NCBI GenBank assembly: GCA_002914845.1
Contig: JXTC01000237.1
Span: forward strand, 399,308-463,307
Source of the DNA: Trema orientale
Taxonomy: Eukaryota; Streptophyta; Magnoliopsida; Rosales; Cannabaceae
Length of the DNA: 64,000 bases
Reading direction: 5' to 3'
Part shown: positions 11,780 through 22,066 of the stretch, in pieces
Layout: every line of letters begins with the position of its first letter
Numbering within the stretch: the stretch's first letter is position 1
Notes under the pieces: generated by a model
The model's database searches: none
Told to the model about the DNA's origin: nothing
The model's input: the letters and a program-made list of their open reading frames with translations, nothing else
Program-made: the position numbers and the translations under genes

Positions 11780-13110
11780 AAAAAAATCAGATTAAAAGAA
11801 GTTCAAGTGCACGAGTGTGGAATTAAAGTAGACTCAACGTTTCAGCCGTTAGATCAGAAAACTAAGGGCCTGGATTGGCGCGTGTAACACACCCAGGACA
11901 GGACAAGTGAGGAGACCAGTAGACATGTAAGGTTCGCGTTTTTAATAGATGTTTAGCAGTTTGACTTCAGCATTTGAAATGACCAATCAGCAGATAGAAA
12001 AGTGCTGACCCTACCTTTTTGTGCCGTATGGATAATTCACTTAGTATCAGATTTCGAATAAAAACGTGAAATAAAGAGAGAGAGAAAGAGAATTTGAATA
12101 GGAAATTGACACATCACACAATCAATCAGAATAAAATATAGGAATCCATGAATGATTGGAAAACACTCTCTTTTTAGCTATAAAAGAACTACGGGACAAG
12201 AGAAAAAATACACTATTCTAGAGAGAGAAATACAAAAGTCCAGAGAGAGGAAATTAGTGGGAGACAGAGCAGTGGAGTGGAGCCTCTTCAACTGCAATTT
12301 TCTCTAGTTTGATTTTATTTTTAGCTTTAGAATTTTATTTTCTTTAGGATTTTTATATTTAATATTTTTGTTTTTCTTAGTTTAATCATGTTCTAGATTT
12401 ACGATGTAGCCTAACTATAATGCTTTAATTTATTTCTTTCAATTTAGTCCATGGGTTATTTTTCTTAGTTGAGTTTTTAATTCTGTTCTTAATGCTTCTA
12501 TTTAATTGACCACTAAATAGATGAAATATTAATCATAATGAAATCGGAAGGAGATTTATGTGTCTAGTTCGTTGGATTAAAAGCTATAAATTATATATAA
12601 AATAGGAATGTATTTACATAGTTTGTGTAGTCGCTATATGAGTTTCCATAGATCTTAATAAATTCTTAATTAGTTTAATTTACATAGGAATATAGTGAAT
12701 TGGTAATTAAGGATTTTTGCTTGAACTCGGAAGAGGATAGTGAATAAATTAGGGAATCTCGACTATCAACTAAGGGAATAATTTTAGGCTAATAAGAGAG
12801 GATAGTGAATAAATTAGAGAATCTTGACTATCAACCAGGGGAATAATTTTAGGCTAATAAGATAGAAAATTTAGAGTGGATTAGTTATGGTGAAATCGGA
12901 CACTCTAGGTTTATTTTCATTGATTTAAACCCCATTTAATTTTCACTCGACGCTCTCTTTATTTTAATTTTATTTTCGTTAATTCAAATAAAATTAGGGT
13001 TAGCTAAATTTTGGTACTTAGTGCATCAACTGTCTTCGTGGGACGATACTCATACTCTTTCTATATTACTTATTACGATAGCATACACTTGCGTTCATAA
13101 TTTTCACAAC
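11780..13110 (+). repeat. Non-coding repeat family, copy 1
   Basis: A long non-coding block that shares landmarks with 34285-35740 (opposite strand) and 60230-61400. The shared features are a GTGCACGA-type word at one end, a T-rich middle with phrases built on TTTAATTGACC and CTAATTTAATT, and a closing segment in which 'cgtgggacgatact' is followed by a TCTATATTACTTATTACGAT-like string (13035-13080). It has no open frame of note. The same layout occurs in large non-autonomous plant retroelement relics, but I cannot prove LTRs here, so the family is left open. Edges are approximate. Confidence 0.45.
12732..12861 (+). repeat. 65-bp tandem duplication
   Basis: Two adjacent copies with a 65-bp period, each starting GGATAGTGAATAAATTAG and ending in TTTTAGGCTAATAAGA. 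They differ at a few positions. They lie inside the non-coding repeat and have no coding role. Confidence 0.85.
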
Positions 13111-13774
13111 AATAGGCGTGGCTCTCTCACTCTTATACCACAACTCTTCTTCTTTTTTTTCTCTTTCATCTATGTAGAGTACTAGAGCTCCGATGAAGTA
13201 GAGTGGAGGTAGAATATTAACAGCAAAAGAGCAAATTTGGGTAATCAAGGCGTCTTAGCCCATCTCTTCTCTTCATATAGGTATTCAAAAATCCATACTC
13301 TCTATAGCCAAATGATTCATAATAGAGGAGACAATTTAAATTAAAGATAAATGGTGTAGAGGAAATAACAAGAGAAAATAAAATAATCATGATTCACTTT
13401 CACAGTAAATATATAAAGTGAAAATTCAATGACGGAGTATGAAAAAAAGGGAAAAAAAAATATCTAAAAATATCCCCAAGCAATAATAAATAGAGAAGGC
13501 AATTCAAATTAAAGACTAATAATTTAGACTAAGGAAAAACAATAGCTTTGAAATGGATAAATATCAGTAGAGATTAATAGGAAATACCTATATGTGGAAT
13601 AATAAAGGAATCACAATTCAATTTCACGGCAAACAACTAGAATTTCCTACCATAAAATCTCAGTCTAACACGCTTTTTCTCCTTTAAATAATGCATGGGG
13701 CCAACTAGATAAATGAAACTCGGTTAAAAATTCTATCAGGTTAAACATTATTTTTCGTATTACATAACAATTTA
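13111..13774. other. Intergenic, nothing recognised
   Basis: AT-rich spacer without coding potential. The 60-codon minus-strand frame at 13066-13248 overlaps the end of the repeat and has no recognisable domain. Confidence 0.35.
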
Positions 13775-13953
13775 GAGTAATGCTATGAGGTATCATATGG
13801 TACCCAATACTACATGATATATTCGTATATTATTGGCTAATTATAGTTACACTTCAATTTTAGGCCCATGTGGGATCAAATTTATTAATTAGAATAACTT
13901 AATAAGACTAGTCATTGTAGTGTTAGACGCCACTGATGTCCATAGCATTACTC
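13775..13953. mobile_element. MULE-like MITE, copy 1
   Basis: A 179-bp miniature element. It begins GAGTAATGCTATGAGG and its right end, read inwards, is GAGTAATGCTATGGAC. The flanks AACAATTTA (13766-13774) and AACACTTTA (13954-13962) match at 8 of 9 bases, as expected for an aged 9-bp target-site duplication of a Mutator-like element. Two more members of the family lie at 20151-20330 and 58439-58622. Confidence 0.8.
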
Positions 13954-14173
13954 AACACTTTATCATTTTTCATCATTTTCGTTGTTAAATAAAATTTTTA
14001 CATAAGGGTTGTCTAATCTCCTCTGTCTAATTTTAAAATCACAATCTCAACTACAAGATAAGAGCGAGCTCAATATAATTTATTATAGAGGAAATTTGGT
14101 TTTCTATTGAAATTTTTCAAAAAAATTGAAAAATCTTGGATTTTAAAATTGTTTGAAAAATTCTAGATTTAAA

Positions 14174-14389
14174 TTAGAAAAATATCACTTTTAGAAATAT
14201 TTAAGAAAATACTATTTTTTATTAATTGATGAGATACATGAAGTAACCAATCAAACTAACTCAGGTAACTTAACCGGTTACCTCAAATGCCATTGAAAAA
14301 TACCAATTTTGAATAAAAAGTAGTAGTTTTCTAAATATTTATTAAAAATGATATTTTCTAAAAAAATTTAAAAAGTGATATTTTTCTAA
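14174..14389. mobile_element. AT-rich foldback element, copy 1
   Basis: Long imperfect inverted repeats. The left arm starts TTAGAAAAATATCACTTTT, and the right arm, read inwards, starts TTTAGAAAAATATCACTTTT. The arms flank a short centre containing TTAACCGGTTACC. The element at 21839-22066 has the same arm words and the same centre, so this is a small non-coding MITE family. No clear target-site duplication was found. Confidence 0.6.
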
Positions 14390-17214
14390 ATGAATCCGGG
14401 ATTGTAAAAGGAAAAATTGACCTATCCGAAATATTTCAACTTTTGTTACTTTGGGCTTGGATCGGATATTTCAATTTTTGTTACTTTGGCTTGGAATTTT
14501 GAAAGAATCCCTTTATTATATATCTCTTTTCTTTGACTATAGACTATAGTTGCTAAAGTACTAAATCTAGGAAGGATAATTTGTTGGTTTCTGAAAAATA
14601 ATAGACAGAGAGAGACGAAATTGAAAATATACCATTCTCGAACTAGTCTATAAAGGATCCTTGGGTTTTCATTGTGAAACGGGAAGATGACCATGGGTTT
14701 TCACGAATGCGGGAGAAAGCTAGAAGATAACATCAGCATTTTATTACAAGAAAAGTTTTATTTATTATTATTGTTATTATTTTAAGGATTACAATTTCTA
14801 GTTTCTCATCGTCACCCTTGAAGTATGATAAAAAAAGATGATAATGACAAAAAATAAAATAGAGCTTACATTTTGGAAAGTTATAGCTAGCCAGCAGCCT
14901 CGATTGAAGTTTAGCGTACGGCAGATAAAAGTTTCCAAAGTAGGTAGAGCTTTTAGCCAATAAACTTCAAGGTGCTAGGAGAATTTTAGTAGAAATTGTT
15001 TGAAAGACTATTAAAAATGGCAGTTGTTATTATTTTTAAAATTTAATTTTTCACAAAAATCTACCAATAATTTTTCAACAAAACAATACAGTGAAAAACA
15101 TAACCACGAGTATAATAAAACTCAATATCTCATATTAGATATATGGATAGAATACATACATCTTAGGGACATTAGATGAGCATAAATGTATGATTTCACC
15201 CCCAAATCATATTCCGGACTATTCTTATGCATAGTTACATAAGAGTAGTCTCTTAATGCTACATAAAAAAAGATCAAGTTAGTGACTATACTAAAACTCT
15301 CAAGAAATCTAATAGCAAAGTATGACTATTCACTTATCTTAGAGAATTTTTCTCTCAGGGAAAACCAACAAAATTTAATCTTATTTACGTACTGAGATAT
15401 TTAAAGTCTCCTTATATAAGAAAAATAAAATAAGTAGAGAAATAGTAAGCACTAAAAGTACTACATGCCGCTGTCAATATGACAACGTACAGGTGTGTAG
15501 CCTACAGTCAGTGGCCAGATTTGGCCAGTGATAGTAAATTCATTGCCATATTGGGAATTTGATGTTACCCATTCTTATCTCCTGCAATATTTAACTATGC
15601 ACAATTATCTTTTTTGCGGTTAGTCAAATATTATCTTGTAAGTTTTTTCTTGACTTGTTAATATATAATTCACCATAAATAGAATGACTATCCAATATGT
15701 CTAGGTTTCTTAAATCAAATCATAAAAAGGAATAACTATCCGTCTTTATCTGAAAACTAGTATATTTCAAAGAGTGAATTCTTTTGTATTTACATTTGTC
15801 AGTTTATTTGGAACCAAAAATTGAAACATGGTGTCCGCATTAACTGTGCTACATATCTAGGCTCAATTACTAGACCGAGCATGTCACATATTGTGTAGTC
15901 CAACTTAATTCCCCAATATAAATAAATCCGACCACTCCAATAACAATCATTGACACAAGCTAATTCAGATATCTTATGGGACATGTATAGTTGGCTCTAA
16001 ATAATTAATAGACTTGTTAATTACTTAATTTCGTAATCCATTTCATTAAGAGGATGAAATTATACTTTAACTATCCATAACTACTTTTGGAGTAACGTCT
16101 CATTCCCTAATGATTTTTTTCTAGACTACCCCTTTGTATAACATCTCAAAAACATAATTATATATTTTTTGGTTCTTACTGATTTATCTAATAATCACCA
16201 ATCAACATCATACTGGCAATATCAGTATTGACACGCTTAGCCCTAAGACTTATGATACTTACCAAAATCCATCAAAAGATGTTATTTCACCAAATTCTAT
16301 ATTATAAAAGATAATCATATATTTCAACAAATACATTTTACCAAATGGTAGAGGATATGATCTCAATTAGTCTTAGTCATTTACTGTTTAAATAAAGTCA
16401 TATTTGAGAATACATAGTCACAACCAACTCAAAATTAAGAGTAAAGCTAATCATTTACTTATGGAATTTTTTTCTATTGATATTCGTTAAATAAATTTCA
16501 TTTATGATCTAGTTCGATGTACGTCCCATTACACCTGCTAACTTTAGTTGACCAAGATAAGTAAAATTTTTTCAAAATCTACTACAGAATAAATAAAGTG
16601 CTCAACCTCTGTTATATTAGTGCGAACCACAATTAATTAATTATAAATAATTTGTATCCATGTTTTATGTAAATTTATATCTTAATCGCTAAGACATATT
16701 ATACAATTCGACGGACCTTTTATTCAAATAATATTATGTACTGGATAATTTTTTTTCCTATTAATATGAAAATATTTTACATAAAAGTCAATTGCTTTTA
16801 TGAGCTTCTCCAATAGAATTCAGGAGAGTTGCATAAATACTGCCAAAAAAAAAAAAGATCGGAATGGAAATTAGAAAAGTATTTTTGTTTCTCACTCACT
16901 CCAATAAATTTTGGAGGAGACTTAATTTTAGATTGATTCTCGTTTTTTTAACCAAGCCATTTCCCTTCATAATTCTTTTCATTAGGGATTAGTCAAGATG
17001 CCCTTAATTAGTAGCATATAATTAACGGAAAAAAACGGCCGGGATGGATGAAGGAGATCCCAGTATCATATCCACAGTCTAACATGTTATGTACATATCA
17101 AGGATCACTGGATCACTTCAAACACCATCTCGAACAAAACATCAATAGAAAACAAAACAAAAAAAAGAATAAATACAACAAGGACATAAAATCTTAGCTA
17201 TAGGTAATGTTGAA
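14390..17214. other. Long intergenic stretch
   Basis: About 2.8 kb, mostly AT-rich, with no convincing gene. A moderately complex block at about 15100-16000 is less AT-rich and could be an old LTR or other retroelement relic, but no ends, primer-binding site or coding domain support this. The 3' untranslated region and terminator of the receptor kinase should lie within the last few hundred bases (about 17000-17214). Confidence 0.4.
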
Positions 17215-19683
17215 CTAATTAAAGAGCAGGGTACGTTCGTCTTCATGGCACTGAAGCATCTCCACAACCTGGCGCATAGTAGGTCTAGCTTCCTTTTCTT
17301 CTTCTACACATTGCAAAGCCACTTTAATCAGAAGTTCCATCTTGACCTTGTCAAACACTTCGGCGCCGGCCATATTTGGATCTGCAATTTCTTCAATCCA
17401 AGATTCCGTCTTCTCTATGGCCGCGCTGTTCATCTTCTCCCTTACCCACGTCACCAATCTCTCTTGTTCCACGGACAACCTTCCTCCTCCTTCTCCTCCG
17501 CCGCCGCCTCCATCAAACATCGGTTTCTTTCCCGTCACCATCTCCAACACCACGATCCCGTAGCTGTACACGTCCACTTTAGAAGTAATAGGGAGATTAT
17601 AAACCCACTCAGGCGCCATGTAACCTCTCGTCCCTCGAATCTTCGAGAAGCTCGAATTGTGCGCCTCGCCTCTCTTCAGCAGTTTCGACAGCCCGAAATC
17701 TGCCACTTTTGGGTTGTACTCGGAGTCAAGAAGAATGTTCTGTGGCTTCACGTCGCAATGTAAAACCCACTCCAAGCACTCTTCATGCAGATACGCTAGC
17801 CCTTTTGAAGTCCCCACAGCTATGGCAAACCTCTTCTCCCAATCGAGTACGACGTCGTAAGAACTACTCCGCCTCAAGTTGTCCGCTAGAGATCCATTCT
17901 CCATGTACTCATACACCAAAAGCCTGTGCTTCCCTTCAACGCAGTATCCCCACATCTCGATCAAGTGCATGTGGTTAAGCCTCCCAATGGTGTTGACTTC
18001 TGCTAGGAACTCAGCTTCCCCCTGGTGAGCTTCAGTGAGTCGTTTGATTGCCGCGACTCGAGAATCCGACAGGACTCCTTTGTAGACAATTCCTGCTGCA
18101 CCTCTTCCGATCTCCTCGGAGAAGCCTCGAGTGGCCTTCTTTAGCTCTGAAAAGCTAAACCTTCTGAATCCGGTTGCGGCGAGGAGATAGTCTCTCGTAT
18201 GATCTGAACCGGAGCTTTGCTGGCTTGACCTAGCCAACAGGAAGAGCCACACCAAAAGCACGCAAATCATCTCAAATCCTCCTAGTCCAGTCACAAACCA
18301 GAGTATAAATTTCACCAACTCGTTATCATGGCTTTTCCTATACAATCTCGGCAGAAGTAAAGTACCATTTTCCGAACAACTTAAGTTAGATTCGAAAGCG
18401 TAAGAAATGGAGTAGTTTCTTCGATACCTCAAATAAAAATCTCCGAAAAACAACGGCGCTTTGTATCCATTAACCAGTAAGAGCTTCGGGTAACAGTGGT
18501 AGCCTAATACATCTTTTTTCAGAAAATACGAGTATTGAAATCCAACACATAATTTACACAACTGCATGCATAAATCTCGGCATTGCCTGAAGGTGTAATT
18601 GGGGTAATAGCCTAAATCATACCCGTAGAATTCGGTATTCGGTAATTTCAGGAAATCGGACCCGTATTCGTCGCACGACAACTTGAATTCTGGTTCACAT
18701 CCATAAGACCAATCAGTGTGGTTTTTCATCTTACATCCTGGAATACAAGAGCACTGCCTACCAGAGTCAGAATAGCTACATATGCTGTTAGGGCCACAAA
18801 CACCATGAATCTTGCATGTATCTGTAAAAGCTTGCCACGAAACACCCCACTTCTCGCTCGAATTACTTCGAGTAAACAATCGGAGATTTCCGTCGTAATC
18901 GATCCTCAATCTTCTCTGGTTCGTCGCCCCATAGTCAGCCGACATGAAGGTGAGGTCATCAGATGAACTAAAATTGCCCAGGGAATCAAGCACAGCAATC
19001 TTAGTATTGTTGTACGTGGACCTTCCAGCTTCCCAGCTCAAAAGCCACGGAGGGGGCCAGTAGACACTTGTGAGCTGAATACCGTCATAAACGAGACGAA
19101 GAACATTATCAGTGTCAAAGAAAAGCTTATGAAAACCGGATGAAGAGTTGCCTTGGCTTCTTGACGAGACAAGCTCTGTGTATCTGGTGAGTGGTTGCCC
19201 CGGAAGAAGCGTGTCCGTCGGAGAATCGAAGCTTTCCCATAGAACAAAACCGTCCGGTGTAAGTAAAACAACGTTGCCGGAGTTACGGAGCCTCAACTCG
19301 GCAACTGAGCGTGATGTTGTTGTGATCGTGGACGACCAAACGACGCTCCGACTGGTGGAGTCGGTTAGTATAAGGTTGTTAGCTTTGAGGAGGCTGAGTT
19401 TTGATCCTCTTCCGTTGACGGGTTGGTCACGATTCGCCATCCAAACTACGGTGCGGTTCTCTTGGCTTGGTGAGTCGTTGAACCAGACAGAGAAACAGTA
19501 AGCGTTTGTCCCGACGGGGTGGAAACCGGCTGAGAAAACGCCATTGGGCGAAGTTAAAACGTCGACGTTCGGTTTCTCGACCGAGAGGGATGACCCTGCC
19601 CTCAAAGTATCAGAGTTTGAAGATGATAATAATGGAGAAGTGATTGCAAAGTAGAGAACGTAAAAGAGAAACGAAGTAGCCAT
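17215..19683 (-). CDS. G-type lectin S-receptor-like Ser/Thr kinase
   Basis: An intact, intronless 822-residue receptor kinase of the plasma membrane, close to the group annotated as putative receptor protein kinase ZmPK1. Order: signal peptide 1-23; bulb-type lectin domain about 28-150 (VVWMANRDQPV, VLWESFDSPTDTLLPGQPL); S-locus glycoprotein/EGF region about 200-320, with a cysteine cluster at 290-317; PAN-like region about 335-420; membrane span about 457-484; kinase about 522-812. Kinase landmarks are the glycine loop GRGAAG (526), Lys547, Glu562, HCDVKPQN (642-649), DFG (662) and APE (690). The catalytic loop has HCD instead of HRD, so this is a non-RD kinase, a class enriched in immune receptors. 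A glycine-rich insert at 725-734 lies late in the kinase. The ATG is the first in frame and precedes the signal peptide. Ligand and pathway are unknown. Confidence 0.95.
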   Translation of the reverse strand: MATSFLFYVLYFAITSPLLSSSNSDTLRAGSSLSVEKPNVDVLTSPNGVFSAGFHPVGTNAYCFSVWFNDSPSQENRTVVWMANRDQPVNGRGSKLSLLKANNLILTDSTSRSVVWSSTITTTSRSVAELRLRNSGNVVLLTPDGFVLWESFDSPTDTLLPGQPLTRYTELVSSRSQGNSSSGFHKLFFDTDNVLRLVYDGIQLTSVYWPPPWLLSWEAGRSTYNNTKIAVLDSLGNFSSSDDLTFMSADYGATNQRRLRIDYDGNLRLFTRSNSSEKWGVSWQAFTDTCKIHGVCGPNSICSYSDSGRQCSCIPGCKMKNHTDWSYGCEPEFKLSCDEYGSDFLKLPNTEFYGYDLGYYPNYTFRQCRDLCMQLCKLCVGFQYSYFLKKDVLGYHCYPKLLLVNGYKAPLFFGDFYLRYRRNYSISYAFESNLSCSENGTLLLPRLYRKSHDNELVKFILWFVTGLGGFEMICVLLVWLFLLARSSQQSSGSDHTRDYLLAATGFRRFSFSELKKATRGFSEEIGRGAAGIVYKGVLSDSRVAAIKRLTEAHQGEAEFLAEVNTIGRLNHMHLIEMWGYCVEGKHRLLVYEYMENGSLADNLRRSSSYDVVLDWEKRFAIAVGTSKGLAYLHEECLEWVLHCDVKPQNILLDSEYNPKVADFGLSKLLKRGEAHNSSFSKIRGTRGYMAPEWVYNLPITSKVDVYSYGIVVLEMVTGKKPMFDGGGGGGEGGGRLSVEQERLVTWVREKMNSAAIEKTESWIEEIADPNMAGAEVFDKVKMELLIKVALQCVEEEKEARPTMRQVVEMLQCHEDERTLLFN

Positions 19684-20118
19684 GGTTAATGCAGGGATGC
19701 TATGTGGTTATAATGAAAATAGTTTTTGGGAGGTGGACTATATACAGACCATTATGGACTTTGGAGAACCGTAAAAGAAGTTTCCCAGAAAACTACATGT
19801 GTCACGTACATTGGTTGAATTAAGTCATTTTCTACACGTTGAAGATATCAAGAGATTCAATCCTACTTATCATTTCATACTGATAATACCTTGAAACCTG
19901 ATTGGATTCCCATGTAAAGTAATAATACTAAATATATAAATAATAGAAAGCGACCGAATTTCTCCCCAATAATAATAATAATAATAATAATAAAACTTAT
20001 GACGTCCTAAAACAAATACAACCTGACCTCACCAAAGAAGGAAAGTCGATGTCTCATTGAGTGTCAGGACTAACCTAAGTTCTTATAAACTTGTTAATTC
20101 CCATTCTCATGTATAAAC
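19684..20118 (-). promoter_or_regulatory. Receptor-kinase promoter, copy A
   Basis: Upstream region of the receptor kinase. A TATATA box lies at 19739-19744, about 55 bp before the start codon on the minus strand, so the leader would be short. The block shares extended similarity with 20738-21122, including GGAGAACCGTAAAAGAAGTTT, CATTGGTTGAATT-like and CGTCCTAAAACAAATACAACC segments in the same order. Conservation across the duplicate points to functional promoter or leader sequence, but individual factor sites cannot be assigned. The stated end is that of the alignable duplicate. Confidence 0.6.
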
Positions 20119-20150
20119 CAACGTGAGACTTCATTCATATATTATAACAA

Positions 20151-20330
20151 GAATAATGCTATAGGACACAATACTTAATACTTAATATCAGATGATATAT
20201 TAGTCTGTTACTAATTCATGATTATTATATTTCAGGTATGAGCCCAGTTTTTTAATTAAAATTATCAGTAACAAGACAATTGATATTTCATTGTGGTGTT
20301 GAATACCACTGGTACTTTATAGCATTGCTT
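20151..20330. mobile_element. MULE-like MITE, copy 2
   Basis: A 180-bp member of the family at 13775. It starts GAATAATGCTATAGGAC and ends TTTATAGCATTGCTT. The arms are weaker and no clear 9-bp duplication remains, so this looks like the oldest of the three copies. It sits between the two promoter copies. Confidence 0.65.
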
Positions 20331-20737
20331 AATTCTCTTCGAACAAAGGACCATTACTCTCCCCCAACTGTTAATCTGTTTTCCATCTCATAGTGGCCAG
20401 GCTGGGCCAGTGGCTAAGGGAAGAGCTTGGTGTTAGCAAGTTACTCACAAAAGCATTTTAAGATTAAGTAGAAAAATATTTTCATATTTAATAATTTATG
20501 TAATAAAGCATTAGTCAATTATTATTTTATGCACAATATATTATGTGAAATATGACCTATTTTGTTGTGTAATATGTATACAAGTGATTATAACGTAGAT
20601 TTCATAAAAGATATGAATACAAATACAAGTTATTTACAACTAAATATTAATTTGAGGTCACGAAATTATAAGAATAAAGTTATGTACTTTATTTTTGCTA
20701 TAGTTTATTCTAAAAATTGGCCATGGTAAACAAATTG

Positions 20738-21122
20738 GCCGTGGTTAATGTATCCATGCTATGTAGTAACGCGCGAAAGTAATTTTGGGAGGGGACAATA
20801 TAATTTGACCATTTTCATCTTTGGAGAACCGTAAAAGAAGTTTCCTAGCTAGGAATTCACATGATGTGTATTGGTTGAATTTAAGTCGCTTTCTATGGAG
20901 AAAATATCCACAGATTCAATCGTCTATTATTACGTATCGATAATACTTTGAAACCTGAGTGGATTCCCATTTATATACTAAATAAATAGTATAAATGAAT
21001 AACCTGTCACGTCCTAAAACAAATACAACCTGATGATCTGATCAAAGGAGAAAGTCAAAAACTTGTTGAGTCAGGACTAATCCAAATTCTTAAAACTTGC
21101 TAATTCGCATTCCCATGTATAA
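20738..21122 (-). repeat. Duplicate of receptor-kinase promoter, copy B
   Basis: A diverged copy of 19684-20118 in the same orientation. The position matching the start codon reads CCGTGG instead of CCATGG, and the TATATA box is ATATAA-like. No kinase coding sequence lies below it: the 600 bp down to copy A hold only a MITE and AT-rich spacer. It is therefore either a promoter-only duplication or the promoter of a lost tandem paralogue. Confidence 0.75.
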
Positions 21123-21838
21123 TGATCATACTTTCTTCGCACACTCTTCTATCTATTAAGACTTTCCATATCAGAATGACCAGTCCAAGGGAGAAGGGGC
21201 CACTAAATTAATTTCCTTACGATCATTCTATATGTATAATGATTATTTTTTTCATCTATTGAGACCCTCTATCTACTCTCTTCATCTCTTTTTTTTAATA
21301 AAGGTGAGTCTATAGACACCTCTCTGTCTACCCTCTCTACCTTATTTCTAAAACTATACACTTAAAAGATATTTAAAAACTAACTACTACTTTCTACACT
21401 CTTACTTTTTCCAAAATTATTTCCTAATCTAATTTTTTTTCTTCTCTTCCTAGCCCCATTCTCTCACGTTCTTCCTTTCTCTTCCCACTCTCTACTCTCA
21501 CGTTTGTCTCTCTCTGTTCATATTCATATCTAGGATCTGCCCAAATCAGAGACCAAACCTTTTTATTCCATTCCCCATAGATACTGAACTTGGCGAGAAA
21601 TACTCATAACCAATTTTGTACAATTGTACAAAGATGTTGTCAGATAATGAACGGGAGTTATTTCAAACGGTTTTTGAAGTGAAGTTTGGGACAATAATTT
21701 CTTTACATGGTGGATTCAAATCCGTCAATTTTTTTAAAGGATTTTTCTAACAGATTATGCATCTGATGTAGGATATGGGATAATTTTGTGAAAAAATTTG
21801 ATAAATACGGTGGCTTGTGTTTTTTAGGTTTGGTATGG
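21123..21838. other. Intergenic, nothing recognised
   Basis: AT-rich spacer. A pyrimidine-rich stretch of CT-type runs at about 21260-21530 (TCTCTCTCT, CTCTACTCTCACG) is visible. No gene was seen. Confidence 0.35.
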
Positions 21839-22066
21839 TTTTTATTAGAAAAATACTATTTTTTAAAAAGTATTTAAAAAAATTCTATTTTTTAAAATAG
21901 TAACTAGTAGCTGGTAACCACTTTTCAGAAACTAATATTTAGTAACCAAAAGTATTTATAACGGGTAACCGGTAAACAGTTTTCAGAAATTAGTAACTAA
22001 TAACCATTTTAAAAATAGTATTTTTCTAAATTCTTTTTAAAAAAGTGATATTTTTCTAATAAAAAT
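21839..22066. mobile_element. AT-rich foldback element, copy 2
   Basis: An inverted-repeat element. The left arm starts TTTTTATTAGAAAAATACTA, and the right arm, read inwards, starts TTTTTATTAGAAAAATATCA. The centre holds several GTAACC/GGTTACC-like words (for example GGGTAACCGGTAA). It is related to 14174-14389. There is no coding capacity. Confidence 0.65.

Noticed and set aside
15799-15984. 61-codon minus-strand frame in an otherwise empty stretch
   Set aside because: No recognised domain, no splice context; composition hints at retroelement relic but this cannot be shown.
17245-19501. Several plus-strand frames of 65-172 codons opposite the receptor kinase
   Set aside because: They are antisense shadows of an intact kinase frame with clear domains.
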